Shown here piece by piece: positions 1 to 7,299 of a stretch of DNA of 9,778 bases. The stretch's first letter is position 1, and each line of letters starts with the position of its first letter. Position numbers and translations under genes: made by a program. Source of the DNA: an uncultured Collinsella sp. (lineage in GTDB: Bacteria; Actinomycetota; Coriobacteriia; Coriobacteriales; Coriobacteriaceae); contig URNJ01000061.1 in NCBI GenBank assembly GCA_900549215.1, positions 1 through 9,778 of the forward strand, written 5' to 3'. The notes beneath the pieces were generated by a model, which did not search any database, was not told the origin of the DNA, and worked only from the letters and a program-made list of their open reading frames with translations.

Positions 1-603
1 CTCTTACACCACATCTCTGTGCGCTACCTTCAAGACATCTGGCGCGCCAGCATCAGCTGGGTATTCTTGTTTATCGCGGGTTGGATGTGCACTCTTTCGC
101 GCAACAATATCAAACGTGCCGCCAAATACGCCTTAGCAGCACTCGTCGTCTGGCTGGCAACAACACTTGTCTCAGTCGATGATTCGGTTAATTTTGGCAT
201 CATCTACTGCATGGCCGCATGTACCGGCATCGTGGCGTTGACCGATCCCGTCCTTAAAAAGATATCAGCGAGATGGGGCATGTCCCTATGCCTTGTGATG
301 TTCGCCCTCACCTGGAGCATCCCCAAAACAATCTACCCTGTCCCCTACCTGGCGTGGCTGGGATTTCCGAGCCCTGGGTTTGTCTCAGGTGATTACTACC
401 CCATCATCCCGTTTATCTTTATGTATCTTGCAGGATACTTCGCCGCACATATAGCGCAGGGAATCGATAAGACCGTCCCTAGCTGGGCCTACGCCAACTC
501 CCTGCCGGCGCTCGCCAGCCTTGGACGTTATGCACTACCCTTTTATCTGCTGCATCAGCCCATTATACTGGGCATTTTGGAGCTCGCCTACTCGGTGCGA
601 TAA
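1..603 (+). CDS. DUF1624 / heparan-alpha-glucosaminide N-acetyltransferase-like membrane protein, 3' part
   Basis: This is the C-terminal 200 residues of an integral membrane protein. The frame is open to the left edge, so the true start lies outside; the GTG at 19 is an internal valine. At least five hydrophobic segments are visible, at about residues 17-31, 43-58, 65-80, 93-105 and 133-155, with a last one at 177-198. Family-like signatures are NFGIIYCMA (64-72), SGDYYPIIPFIFMYLAGY (129-146) and LGRYALPFYLLHQPII (174-189), which match my recollection of the HGSNAT/DUF1624 and acyltransferase-3-like families. Such proteins are thought to move acyl groups across the membrane to sugars; the substrate here cannot be told. 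Its stop lies 16 bp inside the convergent hflX 3' end, and no intrinsic terminator is visible between the two. Family assignment is moderately sure; the enzymatic role is inferred. Confidence 0.75.
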   Translation, partial: LLHHISVRYLQDIWRASISWVFLFIAGWMCTLSRNNIKRAAKYALAALVVWLATTLVSVDDSVNFGIIYCMAACTGIVALTDPVLKKISARWGMSLCLVMFALTWSIPKTIYPVPYLAWLGFPSPGFVSGDYYPIIPFIFMYLAGYFAAHIAQGIDKTVPSWAYANSLPALASLGRYALPFYLLHQPIILGILELAYSVR

Positions 604-1877
604 CGCTCGAGCCGCGGTGCGACACGAGCCGGCAGTTTCGCCACAATACGAACGCCATCCTCAAGATATTCCTCATGCAAAAGGGTCCCCTGCTCATGCA
701 CGAGTGTAATGAGCGCACCTTCACGATATGGAATGTCGGCTGAAAGCAGTACATCGGTGGCAGCTGCCTCGCGAGCAATGCGATCGACGAGATCGTCGAG
801 CCCCTCGCCCGTTTGGGCCGAGAACAGAACGGCTTCCGGAAAACGACGACGGAAACTTAATCGATCAACGCTATCGAGAAGATCGATTTTATTGAATACG
901 GTCAGCGTTAGGCGCTCTCCGGCGCCGATCTCATCAAGCACGCGGTCGACAGCCTCCAGCTGTCGCTCATAGTCCTCGTCAGACGCATCTACGACTTTGA
1001 GAATTAGATCGGCACCCAACACCTCGGACAGCGTCGATTTAAAGGCATCGACAAGACCATGCGGCAGCTTTTGAATAAAGCCGACGGTATCGGTAATCGT
1101 CATTCCGCGACCGCCGGGCAGGCGATACGAACGCGTCGTCGGGTCGAGCGTAGCAAACAGCTTGTCCTGCGAAAGTACCGTAGAGCCTGTCAGGCGATTG
1201 AGCAACGTCGATTTACCGGCATTGGTATAACCGGCTAACGCGACGCGAAACGCCGGTGACTCAATACGACTCTTGGATTGAACATCACGACGCTGTTCAA
1301 CCTGCTTGATCTCACGACGAAGCGCAGCGATCTTATTACGAATGAGGCGACGGTCGACCTCGAGCTGACTTTCGCCCTGACCAAAGCGTGAGCCGATGCC
1401 GCCGCGCGTCTGTTCCTTGGCGAGATGGCTCCACATGCCGCGCAGACGAGGCAACAGATATTGAAGCTGCGCCAGCTGTACCTGTAGGCGTCCCTCACGC
1501 GTCTGAGCATGCAGGCCAAAGATATCCAAGATCAGTGCCGTACGATCGATAATCTTTACCGGCTCGCCCACGGCTTTCTCCAAATAGGATTGCTGCGAGG
1601 GCGTCAGGTCGTCGTCAAAAATAACGACATCGGCATCCATGCGATGTACCAGACCGCACAGCTCCTCTACCTTACCGGAACCGATAAATGATTTGGGATA
1701 CGGCTTTACCAAACGCTGAGACAAGCGAGCCACGCACTGGGCACCAGCCGTGTGGGCAAGGCGCTCCAGCTCATCGAGCGATCGATCGAGTGGCCATGCA
1801 TTGTCGCGCCACTCAACACCAACCAAAATGGCACGCTCGGGCTCGGGTGCCGTGGGAACAAGGGGGAAACGAGCCAT
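588..1877 (-). CDS. hflX: GTPase HflX
   Basis: Ribosome-associated GTPase of the Obg-HflX superfamily. In the known family it splits or rescues stalled 70S ribosomes, notably under heat or antibiotic stress. The 429 residues are of usual length. The N-terminal nucleotide-binding-like domain spans about 15-120 and includes FIGSGKVEEL (64-73). A linker with GGIGSRFGQGESQLEVDRR (159-177) and a helical arm to about 205 follow. The G domain starts near 210: G1 GYTNAGKST (216-224), G2 in ATLDPTTR (242-249), G3 DTVGF (263-267), G4 NKID (329-332) and G5 SAQT (353-356). The ATG overlaps the miaA stop as TAATG, with GAGG 7 nt upstream serving as a Shine-Dalgarno. The linker differs from the commoner GGIGTRGPGETQLE form by one inserted residue. 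Last gene of the miaB-miaA-hflX string; its end overlaps the opposing acyltransferase gene. Confidence 0.97.
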   Translation of the reverse strand: MARFPLVPTAPEPERAILVGVEWRDNAWPLDRSLDELERLAHTAGAQCVARLSQRLVKPYPKSFIGSGKVEELCGLVHRMDADVVIFDDDLTPSQQSYLEKAVGEPVKIIDRTALILDIFGLHAQTREGRLQVQLAQLQYLLPRLRGMWSHLAKEQTRGGIGSRFGQGESQLEVDRRLIRNKIAALRREIKQVEQRRDVQSKSRIESPAFRVALAGYTNAGKSTLLNRLTGSTVLSQDKLFATLDPTTRSYRLPGGRGMTITDTVGFIQKLPHGLVDAFKSTLSEVLGADLILKVVDASDEDYERQLEAVDRVLDEIGAGERLTLTVFNKIDLLDSVDRLSFRRRFPEAVLFSAQTGEGLDDLVDRIAREAAATDVLLSADIPYREGALITLVHEQGTLLHEEYLEDGVRIVAKLPARVAPRLERYRTE

Positions 1878-2815
1878 TAGGCAGCCTCAATACGATGCAG
1901 GATATCAGCAACGACCTCATCGATCGTACATTCATCCATATCAAACCACGCGATACGGTCATCGCGCTTAAACCACGAAAGCTGACGTTTGGCATAGCGA
2001 CGCGAACGCATCTTAATGAGTTCGCGAGCCTCATCCATGCTCGTCACGCCATTGAAAGCATCGATGATCTCTTTATAGCCAATTGCCTGCATCGAAGTCA
2101 GGGCATCTCCCAGCCCCTGGTCCATAAGACCGCGAACCTCATCAACAAGACCCTGCTCAAACATCACATCGACACGTAGGTTAATGCGTTCATAGAGCAC
2201 CTCGCGATTTCGCGTCAGGCCAAACCATAACGCATGATAATGCTCGCGCGGAACACTAAACTGCGACTTTTGTTGCGCATAGGAAACGCCATCATCGTGC
2301 ATTTCGAGCGCGCGAATCACACGCCGCACGTTATGCGGATGAATAACAGCAGCTGATTCTGGATCGCGCTCGGCAAGCAGGGCATGCAGTTCTTCCTCGC
2401 CAATACGCTCGGCAAGCTCCTGATACCCCGCGCGACGATCGTCCTCAAGCTCGCCCGAGGGAAAATCCATCTCATCCAGGGCGGCCTTGAGATACAAGCC
2501 TGTGCCCCCGCAAAACACCGGTAGGCGGCCCTCGCCAAGCAAACGCTCAACATGCGCGCGAGCGTCAGCCTGATAAAGCGCCGCAGAGTACGCCACACCC
2601 GGCTCTACAATGTCGACGAGACGCAGCGGCGCCGTACACTCATCGGGCGCCATCTTTGCGGTACCGATGTCCATGCCGCGATAGATTTGCATCGCATCGC
2701 ACGACAGCACTTCGGACGAAAGACGAGCCGCCAAACGGTCGGCAACACCACTCTTACCAACCGCCGTCGGACCGACGATCGCAACGGCGGAAAGACCTGC
2801 CCCGGGAGCAACCAT
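1877..2815 (-). CDS. miaA: tRNA dimethylallyltransferase MiaA
   Basis: Transfers the dimethylallyl group of DMAPP to N6 of A37 in tRNAs reading UNN codons, giving i6A, the substrate of MiaB encoded just upstream. The 312 residues are typical. Visible motifs are the P-loop GPTAVGKS (15-22), the catalytic and substrate region SCDAMQIYRGMDIGTAK (38-54) with D40, and GGTGLYL (103-109). The C-terminal part, including MQAIGYKEI and MRSRRYAKRQLSWFKRD, matches the conserved family tail. Its ATG shares one base with the miaB stop (TAATG) and no good Shine-Dalgarno is visible, so translation is probably coupled to miaB. The same TAATG arrangement joins it to hflX. Confidence 0.98.
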   Translation of the reverse strand: MVAPGAGLSAVAIVGPTAVGKSGVADRLAARLSSEVLSCDAMQIYRGMDIGTAKMAPDECTAPLRLVDIVEPGVAYSAALYQADARAHVERLLGEGRLPVFCGGTGLYLKAALDEMDFPSGELEDDRRAGYQELAERIGEEELHALLAERDPESAAVIHPHNVRRVIRALEMHDDGVSYAQQKSQFSVPREHYHALWFGLTRNREVLYERINLRVDVMFEQGLVDEVRGLMDQGLGDALTSMQAIGYKEIIDAFNGVTSMDEARELIKMRSRRYAKRQLSWFKRDDRIAWFDMDECTIDEVVADILHRIEAA

Positions 2816-4185
2816 TAGCGCGGCTCGCCCACAACGGAGCCAGACAAATACCAGGTCTTGGCAACGTCAACGTCAACATCAACGATCTTGCCAACAAGCT
2901 GGTCGATGCTGTAACCCTCTGGGATAGGCGCATGCACGGTCTGATTCTTGGGACTCTTGCCCAGTAGCACCGCGTCATTCTTTTTGCTCGTTCCCTCAAT
3001 GAGCGCCGGAACCACAGTATGAAGCTCACCCTGGTTATACTCGTGTGCCGTGGTCTCGATAACCTTAACCAGGCGGTTGAAACGCTCGAGAATAACCTCA
3101 TGCGGCGTAGGATCGTCAATCTCGGCGGCCGGAGTACCGGCGCGCTTGGAATAGATGAAGGTATAGGCCTGAGCATAGCGGACCGTCTCGGCAAGTGAGA
3201 GCGTCTGCTCAAAGTCTTCTTCAGTCTCGCCCGGGAAGCCAACGATAATGTCGGTCGAGAGCGCAATATCGGGCATACGGTTGCGGATGCGATCGACCAG
3301 GCCCAGATAGTCCTCGCGTGTATAACGGCGATTCATCTCTTTGAGGATCCGTGTCGAACCTGACTGGACGGCCAGGTGCAACTGCGGCATAACGGCAGGC
3401 GTCTCGGCCATGGCGTCGATGGTCTCGGGAAGCAGATCCTTGGGATGCGAAGACGTAAAGAAGATGCGCTCCACACCCGTATCGCCCACGGCACGCAGCA
3501 GATCGGCAAAACGCGGCTTGCCAAACAGATCGCGACCATAAGAGTTAACGTTTTGGCCCAGTAGCGTAATCTCACGCACGCCCTGGCGCACCAAACCGGT
3601 CACCTCGTCGACAATCTCCTCGAAGGGGCGGCTTTTTTCGCGACCGCGCACGTACGGCACGATGCAATAGGTGCAGAAATTATTGCAGCCAGTCATGATG
3701 GGCACCCAGGCGTGATACTGGGTCTCGCGATGCCACGGCATGCTCATGGCATCCGTATCCTCATGCTCATTGGTGCGGATATGACGCTTACCATCAAGGA
3801 ACGCCTCGGCAATGAGCTCGGCCACATGTGCGATGGAATGCGTGCCAAAGATGACATTGACGTTATCGACGTTGGTGAGCAGGCCCTCGCCATCACGCTG
3901 TGCGATGCAGCCGCCCACGGCAACCACACGCTTGCCCGAAGGCGAAGGCGGCAGGCTTTTGCAGGAATTGCACTGACCGTACAGGCGAGTATCGGCGGCC
4001 TCACGCACACAGCATGTCATGAAGACAACGATATCGGCATGCTCGGGATCGAGCGCCATGAGGCAACCATACGAATCGAGCAGACCGCTCACACGCTCGG
4101 AATCGTGCTGATTCATCTGGCAGCCAAAGGTGCGGATAAAGTAGGTTTTACCGGCAAGAATATCGCGTACGGAACGCTGGTCCAT
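2815..4185 (-). CDS. miaB: tRNA-2-methylthio-N6-dimethylallyladenosine synthase MiaB
   Basis: Radical-SAM methylthiotransferase that turns i6A37 into ms2i6A37 in tRNA, acting after MiaA. With the chosen start it has 456 residues. The N-terminal UPF0004 domain carries the auxiliary-cluster cysteines C22 (FGCQMNQ), C58 (MTCCVRE) and C93 (GGCIAQ). The radical-SAM motif CNNFCTYC (C167, C171, C174) and STDIIVGFPGETEEDF (310-325) follow, then a C-terminal TRAM RNA-binding domain (about 392-453). The open frame runs up to 4380, but the extra residues overlap spoVS in antiparallel composition and lack family similarity. Two ATGs fit: 4191 (MHMDQRS, AGGA only 3 nt away) and 4185 (MDQRS, AGGA 9 nt away). 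I prefer 4185 but cannot exclude 4191. The usual asparagine of NTC is methionine here, and an extra cysteine follows C58. It starts 49 bp after spoVS, with no clear promoter between. Confidence 0.97.
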   Translation of the reverse strand: MDQRSVRDILAGKTYFIRTFGCQMNQHDSERVSGLLDSYGCLMALDPEHADIVVFMTCCVREAADTRLYGQCNSCKSLPPSPSGKRVVAVGGCIAQRDGEGLLTNVDNVNVIFGTHSIAHVAELIAEAFLDGKRHIRTNEHEDTDAMSMPWHRETQYHAWVPIMTGCNNFCTYCIVPYVRGREKSRPFEEIVDEVTGLVRQGVREITLLGQNVNSYGRDLFGKPRFADLLRAVGDTGVERIFFTSSHPKDLLPETIDAMAETPAVMPQLHLAVQSGSTRILKEMNRRYTREDYLGLVDRIRNRMPDIALSTDIIVGFPGETEEDFEQTLSLAETVRYAQAYTFIYSKRAGTPAAEIDDPTPHEVILERFNRLVKVIETTAHEYNQGELHTVVPALIEGTSKKNDAVLLGKSPKNQTVHAPIPEGYSIDQLVGKIVDVDVDVAKTWYLSGSVVGEPR

Positions 4186-4234
4186 GTGCATAAGTCCTAA
4201 CGATGGAAGGGAGGCGAATCGAGACAAGCAGAAG

Positions 4235-4552
4235 CTATGCCACAGGCTTAACATCATCCATGACGACGTTATCCATAGCAGCTCGATTGATCTGGTGAAC
4301 GTAAATAGAAAGGCGGATGGCCGTGCGTGACTCCCCGTTAATGAGGATGTCGGAGAACACGGGCGCGCAGGAAATATCAAAACCGGTTGGAATCAAAAAA
4401 CCGCGCGCGATAGCCACGGCCTTAATGGCCTGGTTGACCGCACCGGCGCCGACACACTGGATGTTGACGGGTACACCATCCTTGACCATGCCGGCGATGG
4501 CGCCGGCAACGGACGCGGGCGATGATTTGCTTGATACCTTCAGGCAATCCAT
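4235..4552 (-). CDS. spoVS: SpoVS family protein (Alba-like)
   Basis: Small protein of the stage V sporulation protein S family, 105 residues. The core at residues 1-82 closely follows B. subtilis SpoVS as I recall it: LKVSSKSSPASVAGAIAG (4-21), VGAGAVNQAIKAVAIARGF (34-52), then SDILINGESRTAIRL (67-81). In Bacillus it affects sporulation and biofilm gene control; its fold is Alba-like, suggesting nucleic-acid binding, and homologues occur widely in non-spore-formers. The start is fixed by family alignment and by AGGAG 7 nt upstream of the ATG; the frame is open upstream to 4627 but that extension is not family sequence. The tail after about residue 85 is some 20 residues longer than the 86-residue Bacillus protein. 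It lies 74 bp downstream of the GHKL ATPase gene and two genes downstream of rny. Confidence 0.96.
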   Translation of the reverse strand: MDCLKVSSKSSPASVAGAIAGMVKDGVPVNIQCVGAGAVNQAIKAVAIARGFLIPTGFDISCAPVFSDILINGESRTAIRLSIYVHQINRAAMDNVVMDDVKPVA

Positions 4553-4559
4553 GAAGAAA

Positions 4560-4564
4560 CTCCT
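4560..4564 (-). promoter_or_regulatory. spoVS ribosome binding site
   Basis: AGGAG on the minus strand, 7 nt before the ATG at 4552. It selects this start over the longer open frame reaching back to 4627. Confidence 0.85.
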
Positions 4565-4602
4565 GCGTTTAAAAGTACGTTTTAACTGCAACAACTGTAT
4601 CG

Positions 4603-4620
4603 TACCGAGTGGACTCGGTA
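4603..4620. repeat. Perfect inverted repeat between the GHKL ATPase gene and spoVS
   Basis: Perfect 7-bp arms TACCGAG and CTCGGTA around a 4-base centre, lying 7 bp past the ATPase stop on the minus strand. As RNA it would form a compact hairpin. The bases after it on the minus strand (CGATACAGTTGTTG) are not a real T-run, so it is at best a weak terminator. It could instead be a processing hairpin between the two cistrons or a protein-binding operator. The structure is directly visible; its role is unknown. Confidence 0.5.
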
Positions 4621-4626
4621 AAGGCA

Positions 4627-5712
4627 CTATTCCTCTTTGGCAAGATCGAATGTCACGGTGATTCGATCACGCGAAACGCGAATCTTTGGGTCGCCGCAAA
4701 GGTTGAGATAGTACCGGGCGGCAAGGTCATTAAAGTCGCGCTCCACAGCACGCGAAAACTGTGCCATGTCATCCTTGGCAATACGAAGCCCGCGACGATC
4801 CTTTGCAAGATCGACGGGAGCCGGCGCATGCGAAGACGAATCACGCTCGCGCAGCAGACGCGCGATCACACCGCGAACGGGCTTAATCTGCCCTGCCAAA
4901 ATACGATGTGCCGTGCGCTCGGACATCTCAAGACCCAAACCCGAGCAGATACGGATAAAGTCCTCGGCATCGGAGGCAAGGCCTAACCGATCGACAACCG
5001 GAAGCTCGCTCTCGTCGTCAATGAACAGGAGACGGGACGTATCGAGCCGACTTGACGCCTGAGCATAAAGGGTCGCGGCAATCTCAGACGGAGAACCAAG
5101 ATAAACATCACAACCACGCAACTCCTCGAGCGCAAACTCACAAGCAGCGCGAATAATATTATGCGGACCGCGAGCACAGACATAACGCCCGTCCTCATCC
5201 TTGACGGCCTGGGGCCAGCTGGACTGATCGGCACGCTCGCTGAGGCGGTCGGCCGCAACGCTCACCTTAAAGGCTGAACCAAGATCGACACCGGACGTGA
5301 CCACGCGGGCCTCGTCGGTGTTCTGCTTGATCGAAAACAATGCCATGCCACGACCGTGAACGCCCCAACGGTCCATCTTCATGCTCTCGAGCTTGGAGGT
5401 AACGCGGGCATCGAAGATTCGCTCTTGCATATCCTGCGGAACGCCCGAACCGTTATCCAGAAAGACAAGCGTGCGGACGCCATCTTCCTTGGTCGTGGCG
5501 AGATAGACCTTGTCGGCGCCAGCATCGCGAGCATTACGGAGCATTTCGATGACGATATCCTCGACATGCTGAATGTCGTGCTTTGCTTGGCGCCGCTCGG
5601 CCTCCGAAACGCGGAGGCGGACATACCCCTCGCCAAGGTTCTCCTCGACGCGAAGGTTGCCCTCCCCCGACATCGACGCGATAAATGAGATGAGCTCGTT
5701 CGCGTCGCTCAT
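4627..5712 (-). CDS. GHKL-superfamily ATP-binding protein, uncharacterised
   Basis: Predicted soluble ATPase of 361 residues, function not recognised. The N-terminal half has a complete Bergerat ATP site: motif I EMLRNARDAGADKV (56-69, with E56 and N60), motif II DNGSGVP (86-92), a lid-like VTSKL (104-108) and motif III GVHGRGMALFSI (117-128). Their wording is closer to MutL (ENSLDAGA, DNGxGI, TSK[IL], GFRGEALxSI) than to histidine kinases. It is not MutL: it is too short, and residues from about 205 to 361 show no MutL dimerisation or endonuclease motif. That region instead holds a helical stretch, SERTAHRILAGQIKPVRG (264-281), and a short C-terminal beta-like segment. No signal peptide or membrane segment is seen. 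Its ATG is 1 bp after the rny stop with no Shine-Dalgarno, so translation is likely coupled to RNase Y; spoVS follows. The position suggests a role linked to RNA decay or SpoVS, which is inference only. Confidence 0.85.
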   Translation of the reverse strand: MSDANELISFIASMSGEGNLRVEENLGEGYVRLRVSEAERRQAKHDIQHVEDIVIEMLRNARDAGADKVYLATTKEDGVRTLVFLDNGSGVPQDMQERIFDARVTSKLESMKMDRWGVHGRGMALFSIKQNTDEARVVTSGVDLGSAFKVSVAADRLSERADQSSWPQAVKDEDGRYVCARGPHNIIRAACEFALEELRGCDVYLGSPSEIAATLYAQASSRLDTSRLLFIDDESELPVVDRLGLASDAEDFIRICSGLGLEMSERTAHRILAGQIKPVRGVIARLLRERDSSSHAPAPVDLAKDRRGLRIAKDDMAQFSRAVERDFNDLAARYYLNLCGDPKIRVSRDRITVTFDLAKEE

Positions 5713-5713
5713 G

Positions 5714-7264
5714 TTATTTAGCGATATCGACAGCGCGGCTCTCGCGAATCACGACGACGCGCACCTGACCGGGATACTCCATCTCTTCCTCGATCTGATG
5801 GGCGATATCGTGAGCCAGAACCGTGGACTGGGCATCGGAGATCTTGTCCGGCTGAACCATGACGTGAACCTCGCGACCGGCCTGCATGGCATAGGTACGC
5901 TCGACGCCGTCATGGGCGTTGGCGATCTCCTCAAGCTTCTCAAGACGCTTGATGTAGTTCTCGGCAGACTCGCGACGGGCACCGGGGCGAGAGGCAGAGA
6001 CAGCATCGGCGGCCTGTACCAGGACATCGAGCACCGTGTTGGGGTCGACATCGGCATGGTGAGCCTCGATAGCGTGGACGATAACGGGCTTCTCGCCATA
6101 ACGGCGGGCAAGCTCGGCGCCGATAACGGCATGCGGGCCCTCGACGTCGTGGTCAATTGCCTTGCCCAGGTCGTGCAGCAGGCCGGCGCGCTTGGCGGTC
6201 ACAACGTCCAGGCCAAGCTCGGAAGCCATCACGCCGCACAGATCAGAGACCTCGAGGGAGTGCTGAAGCACGTTCTGACCAAACGAGGTACGGTAGCGCA
6301 GGGCACCAAGGGTCTTGACGATCTCGGGGTGCAGGTCGTGGATGCCGGTATCGAAGGCAGCCTGCTCGCCAGCCTCGCGCACGCGCTGCTGAACCAGGTC
6401 GGCAGCCTTGTGATACATCTCCTCGATGCGGGCAGGGTGAATGCGGCCGTCGGCGATGAGGTTCTCGAGGGCGACACGGGCGGTCTCACGACGGACCGGG
6501 TCGAAGCTCGAAAGAACAACGGTCTCGGGCGTGTCGTCGATCACGAGGTTGACGCCGGAAACCTGCTCGAAGGTGCGGATGTTGCGACCCTCGCGACCGA
6601 TGATACGGCCCTTGAGGTCATCAGAGGGAATGTGCACGGAGGTAACGGTGACCTCGGCAGTGTGGTCGGCAGCGCAGCGCTGAATCGCCAGGGACAGAAT
6701 CTCCTGGGCGGTCTTGTGGCACTCGGCGCGAACCTGCTGCTCGGACTCGCGAATAATCGTGGCGGCCTCGTGGGTGACCTCGCCGCGAACCTTATCGAGG
6801 AGCTCCTTGTGGGCGTCCTCGCGGGTAAGGTCGGCGATACGCTCAAGCTCGGAGGTCTGCTTTGCGCAGAGCTCCTCGAGCTCACGGGAGCGCTTCTCGA
6901 CCTGACCGGCCTGGCTGGACAGCTGATGCTCGCGCTTGTCGAGAGCGTCGTTGCGGCGATCGAGGGATTCCTCGCGTTGCATCACGCGATTCTCGAGCGT
7001 ACGAATCTCGTTCTTACGCTGCTTGTCCTCGGCCTCGGCGGCTTGCTTGTTCTTGATTATCTCTTCCTTAGCCTCGAGCAGAGCCTCTTTTTTGAGGGTC
7101 TCGGCCTGACGCTTTGCATCACCGATCAGGGACTCAGCCTGTGCGTGTGCCGACTGGATCTTTTCGTCGGCCTCGTGAAGACTACCCTGCTTGGCGGTGC
7201 GCATGTAGGCAATGGCGGCGATAGCACCCAAAACGATGCCAACGAGCGCTGCGATGATAGGCAT
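5714..7264 (-). CDS. rny: Ribonuclease Y
   Basis: Membrane-anchored endoribonuclease that begins bulk mRNA decay, the counterpart of RNase E in many Gram-positive bacteria. From the chosen start it has 516 residues, close to the usual 520. Domains in order: N-terminal membrane helix (about 3-21); a long charged coiled coil (about 30-200); a KH RNA-binding domain with GRIIGREGRNIR (219-230); an HD hydrolase domain with H335, the metal-binding pair in LLHDLGKAIDHD (362-373) and IEAHHADVDP (399-408); and the conserved C-terminal domain ending AVDIAK. The frame could start at a GTG at 7270, but AAGGAG lies 5 nt before the ATG at 7264 and overlaps that GTG, so ATG is preferred. A promoter and a leader of about 160 nt precede it. 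The GHKL ATPase gene starts 1 bp after its stop. Confidence 0.98.
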   Translation of the reverse strand: MPIIAALVGIVLGAIAAIAYMRTAKQGSLHEADEKIQSAHAQAESLIGDAKRQAETLKKEALLEAKEEIIKNKQAAEAEDKQRKNEIRTLENRVMQREESLDRRNDALDKREHQLSSQAGQVEKRSRELEELCAKQTSELERIADLTREDAHKELLDKVRGEVTHEAATIIRESEQQVRAECHKTAQEILSLAIQRCAADHTAEVTVTSVHIPSDDLKGRIIGREGRNIRTFEQVSGVNLVIDDTPETVVLSSFDPVRRETARVALENLIADGRIHPARIEEMYHKAADLVQQRVREAGEQAAFDTGIHDLHPEIVKTLGALRYRTSFGQNVLQHSLEVSDLCGVMASELGLDVVTAKRAGLLHDLGKAIDHDVEGPHAVIGAELARRYGEKPVIVHAIEAHHADVDPNTVLDVLVQAADAVSASRPGARRESAENYIKRLEKLEEIANAHDGVERTYAMQAGREVHVMVQPDKISDAQSTVLAHDIAHQIEEEMEYPGQVRVVVIRESRAVDIAK

Positions 7265-7269
7265 GCTCA

Positions 7270-7275
7270 CTCCTT
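7270..7275 (-). promoter_or_regulatory. rny ribosome binding site
   Basis: AAGGAG on the minus strand, 5 nt before the ATG at 7264. The alternative GTG at 7268-7270 overlaps this element, so it cannot be the start that the element serves. Confidence 0.88.
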
Positions 7276-7299
7276 TTTATGGATTCGTTACACAACTAA

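Noticed and set aside
1688..2179. A 163-codon plus-strand open frame across the hflX-miaA junction
   Set aside because: Both opposing genes are clearly real and continuous here; the frame resembles no family.
4186..4380. N-terminal extension of miaB by about 65 residues
   Set aside because: It would overlap the spoVS 3' end by about 146 bp, and the extra residues do not match MiaB. AGGA before the 4185 and 4191 ATGs supports the shorter forms.
4553..4627. N-terminal extension of spoVS to 4627
   Set aside because: SpoVS homologues begin at the ATG at 4552, which has AGGAG 7 nt upstream; the upstream residues are translated intergenic sequence.
4627..5712. MutL or a sensor histidine kinase as the identity of the GHKL protein
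   Set aside because: It lacks the MutL C-terminal domains and length. It also has no histidine phosphorylation (H-box) region, sensor or membrane segment, so only the ATPase superfamily can be supported.
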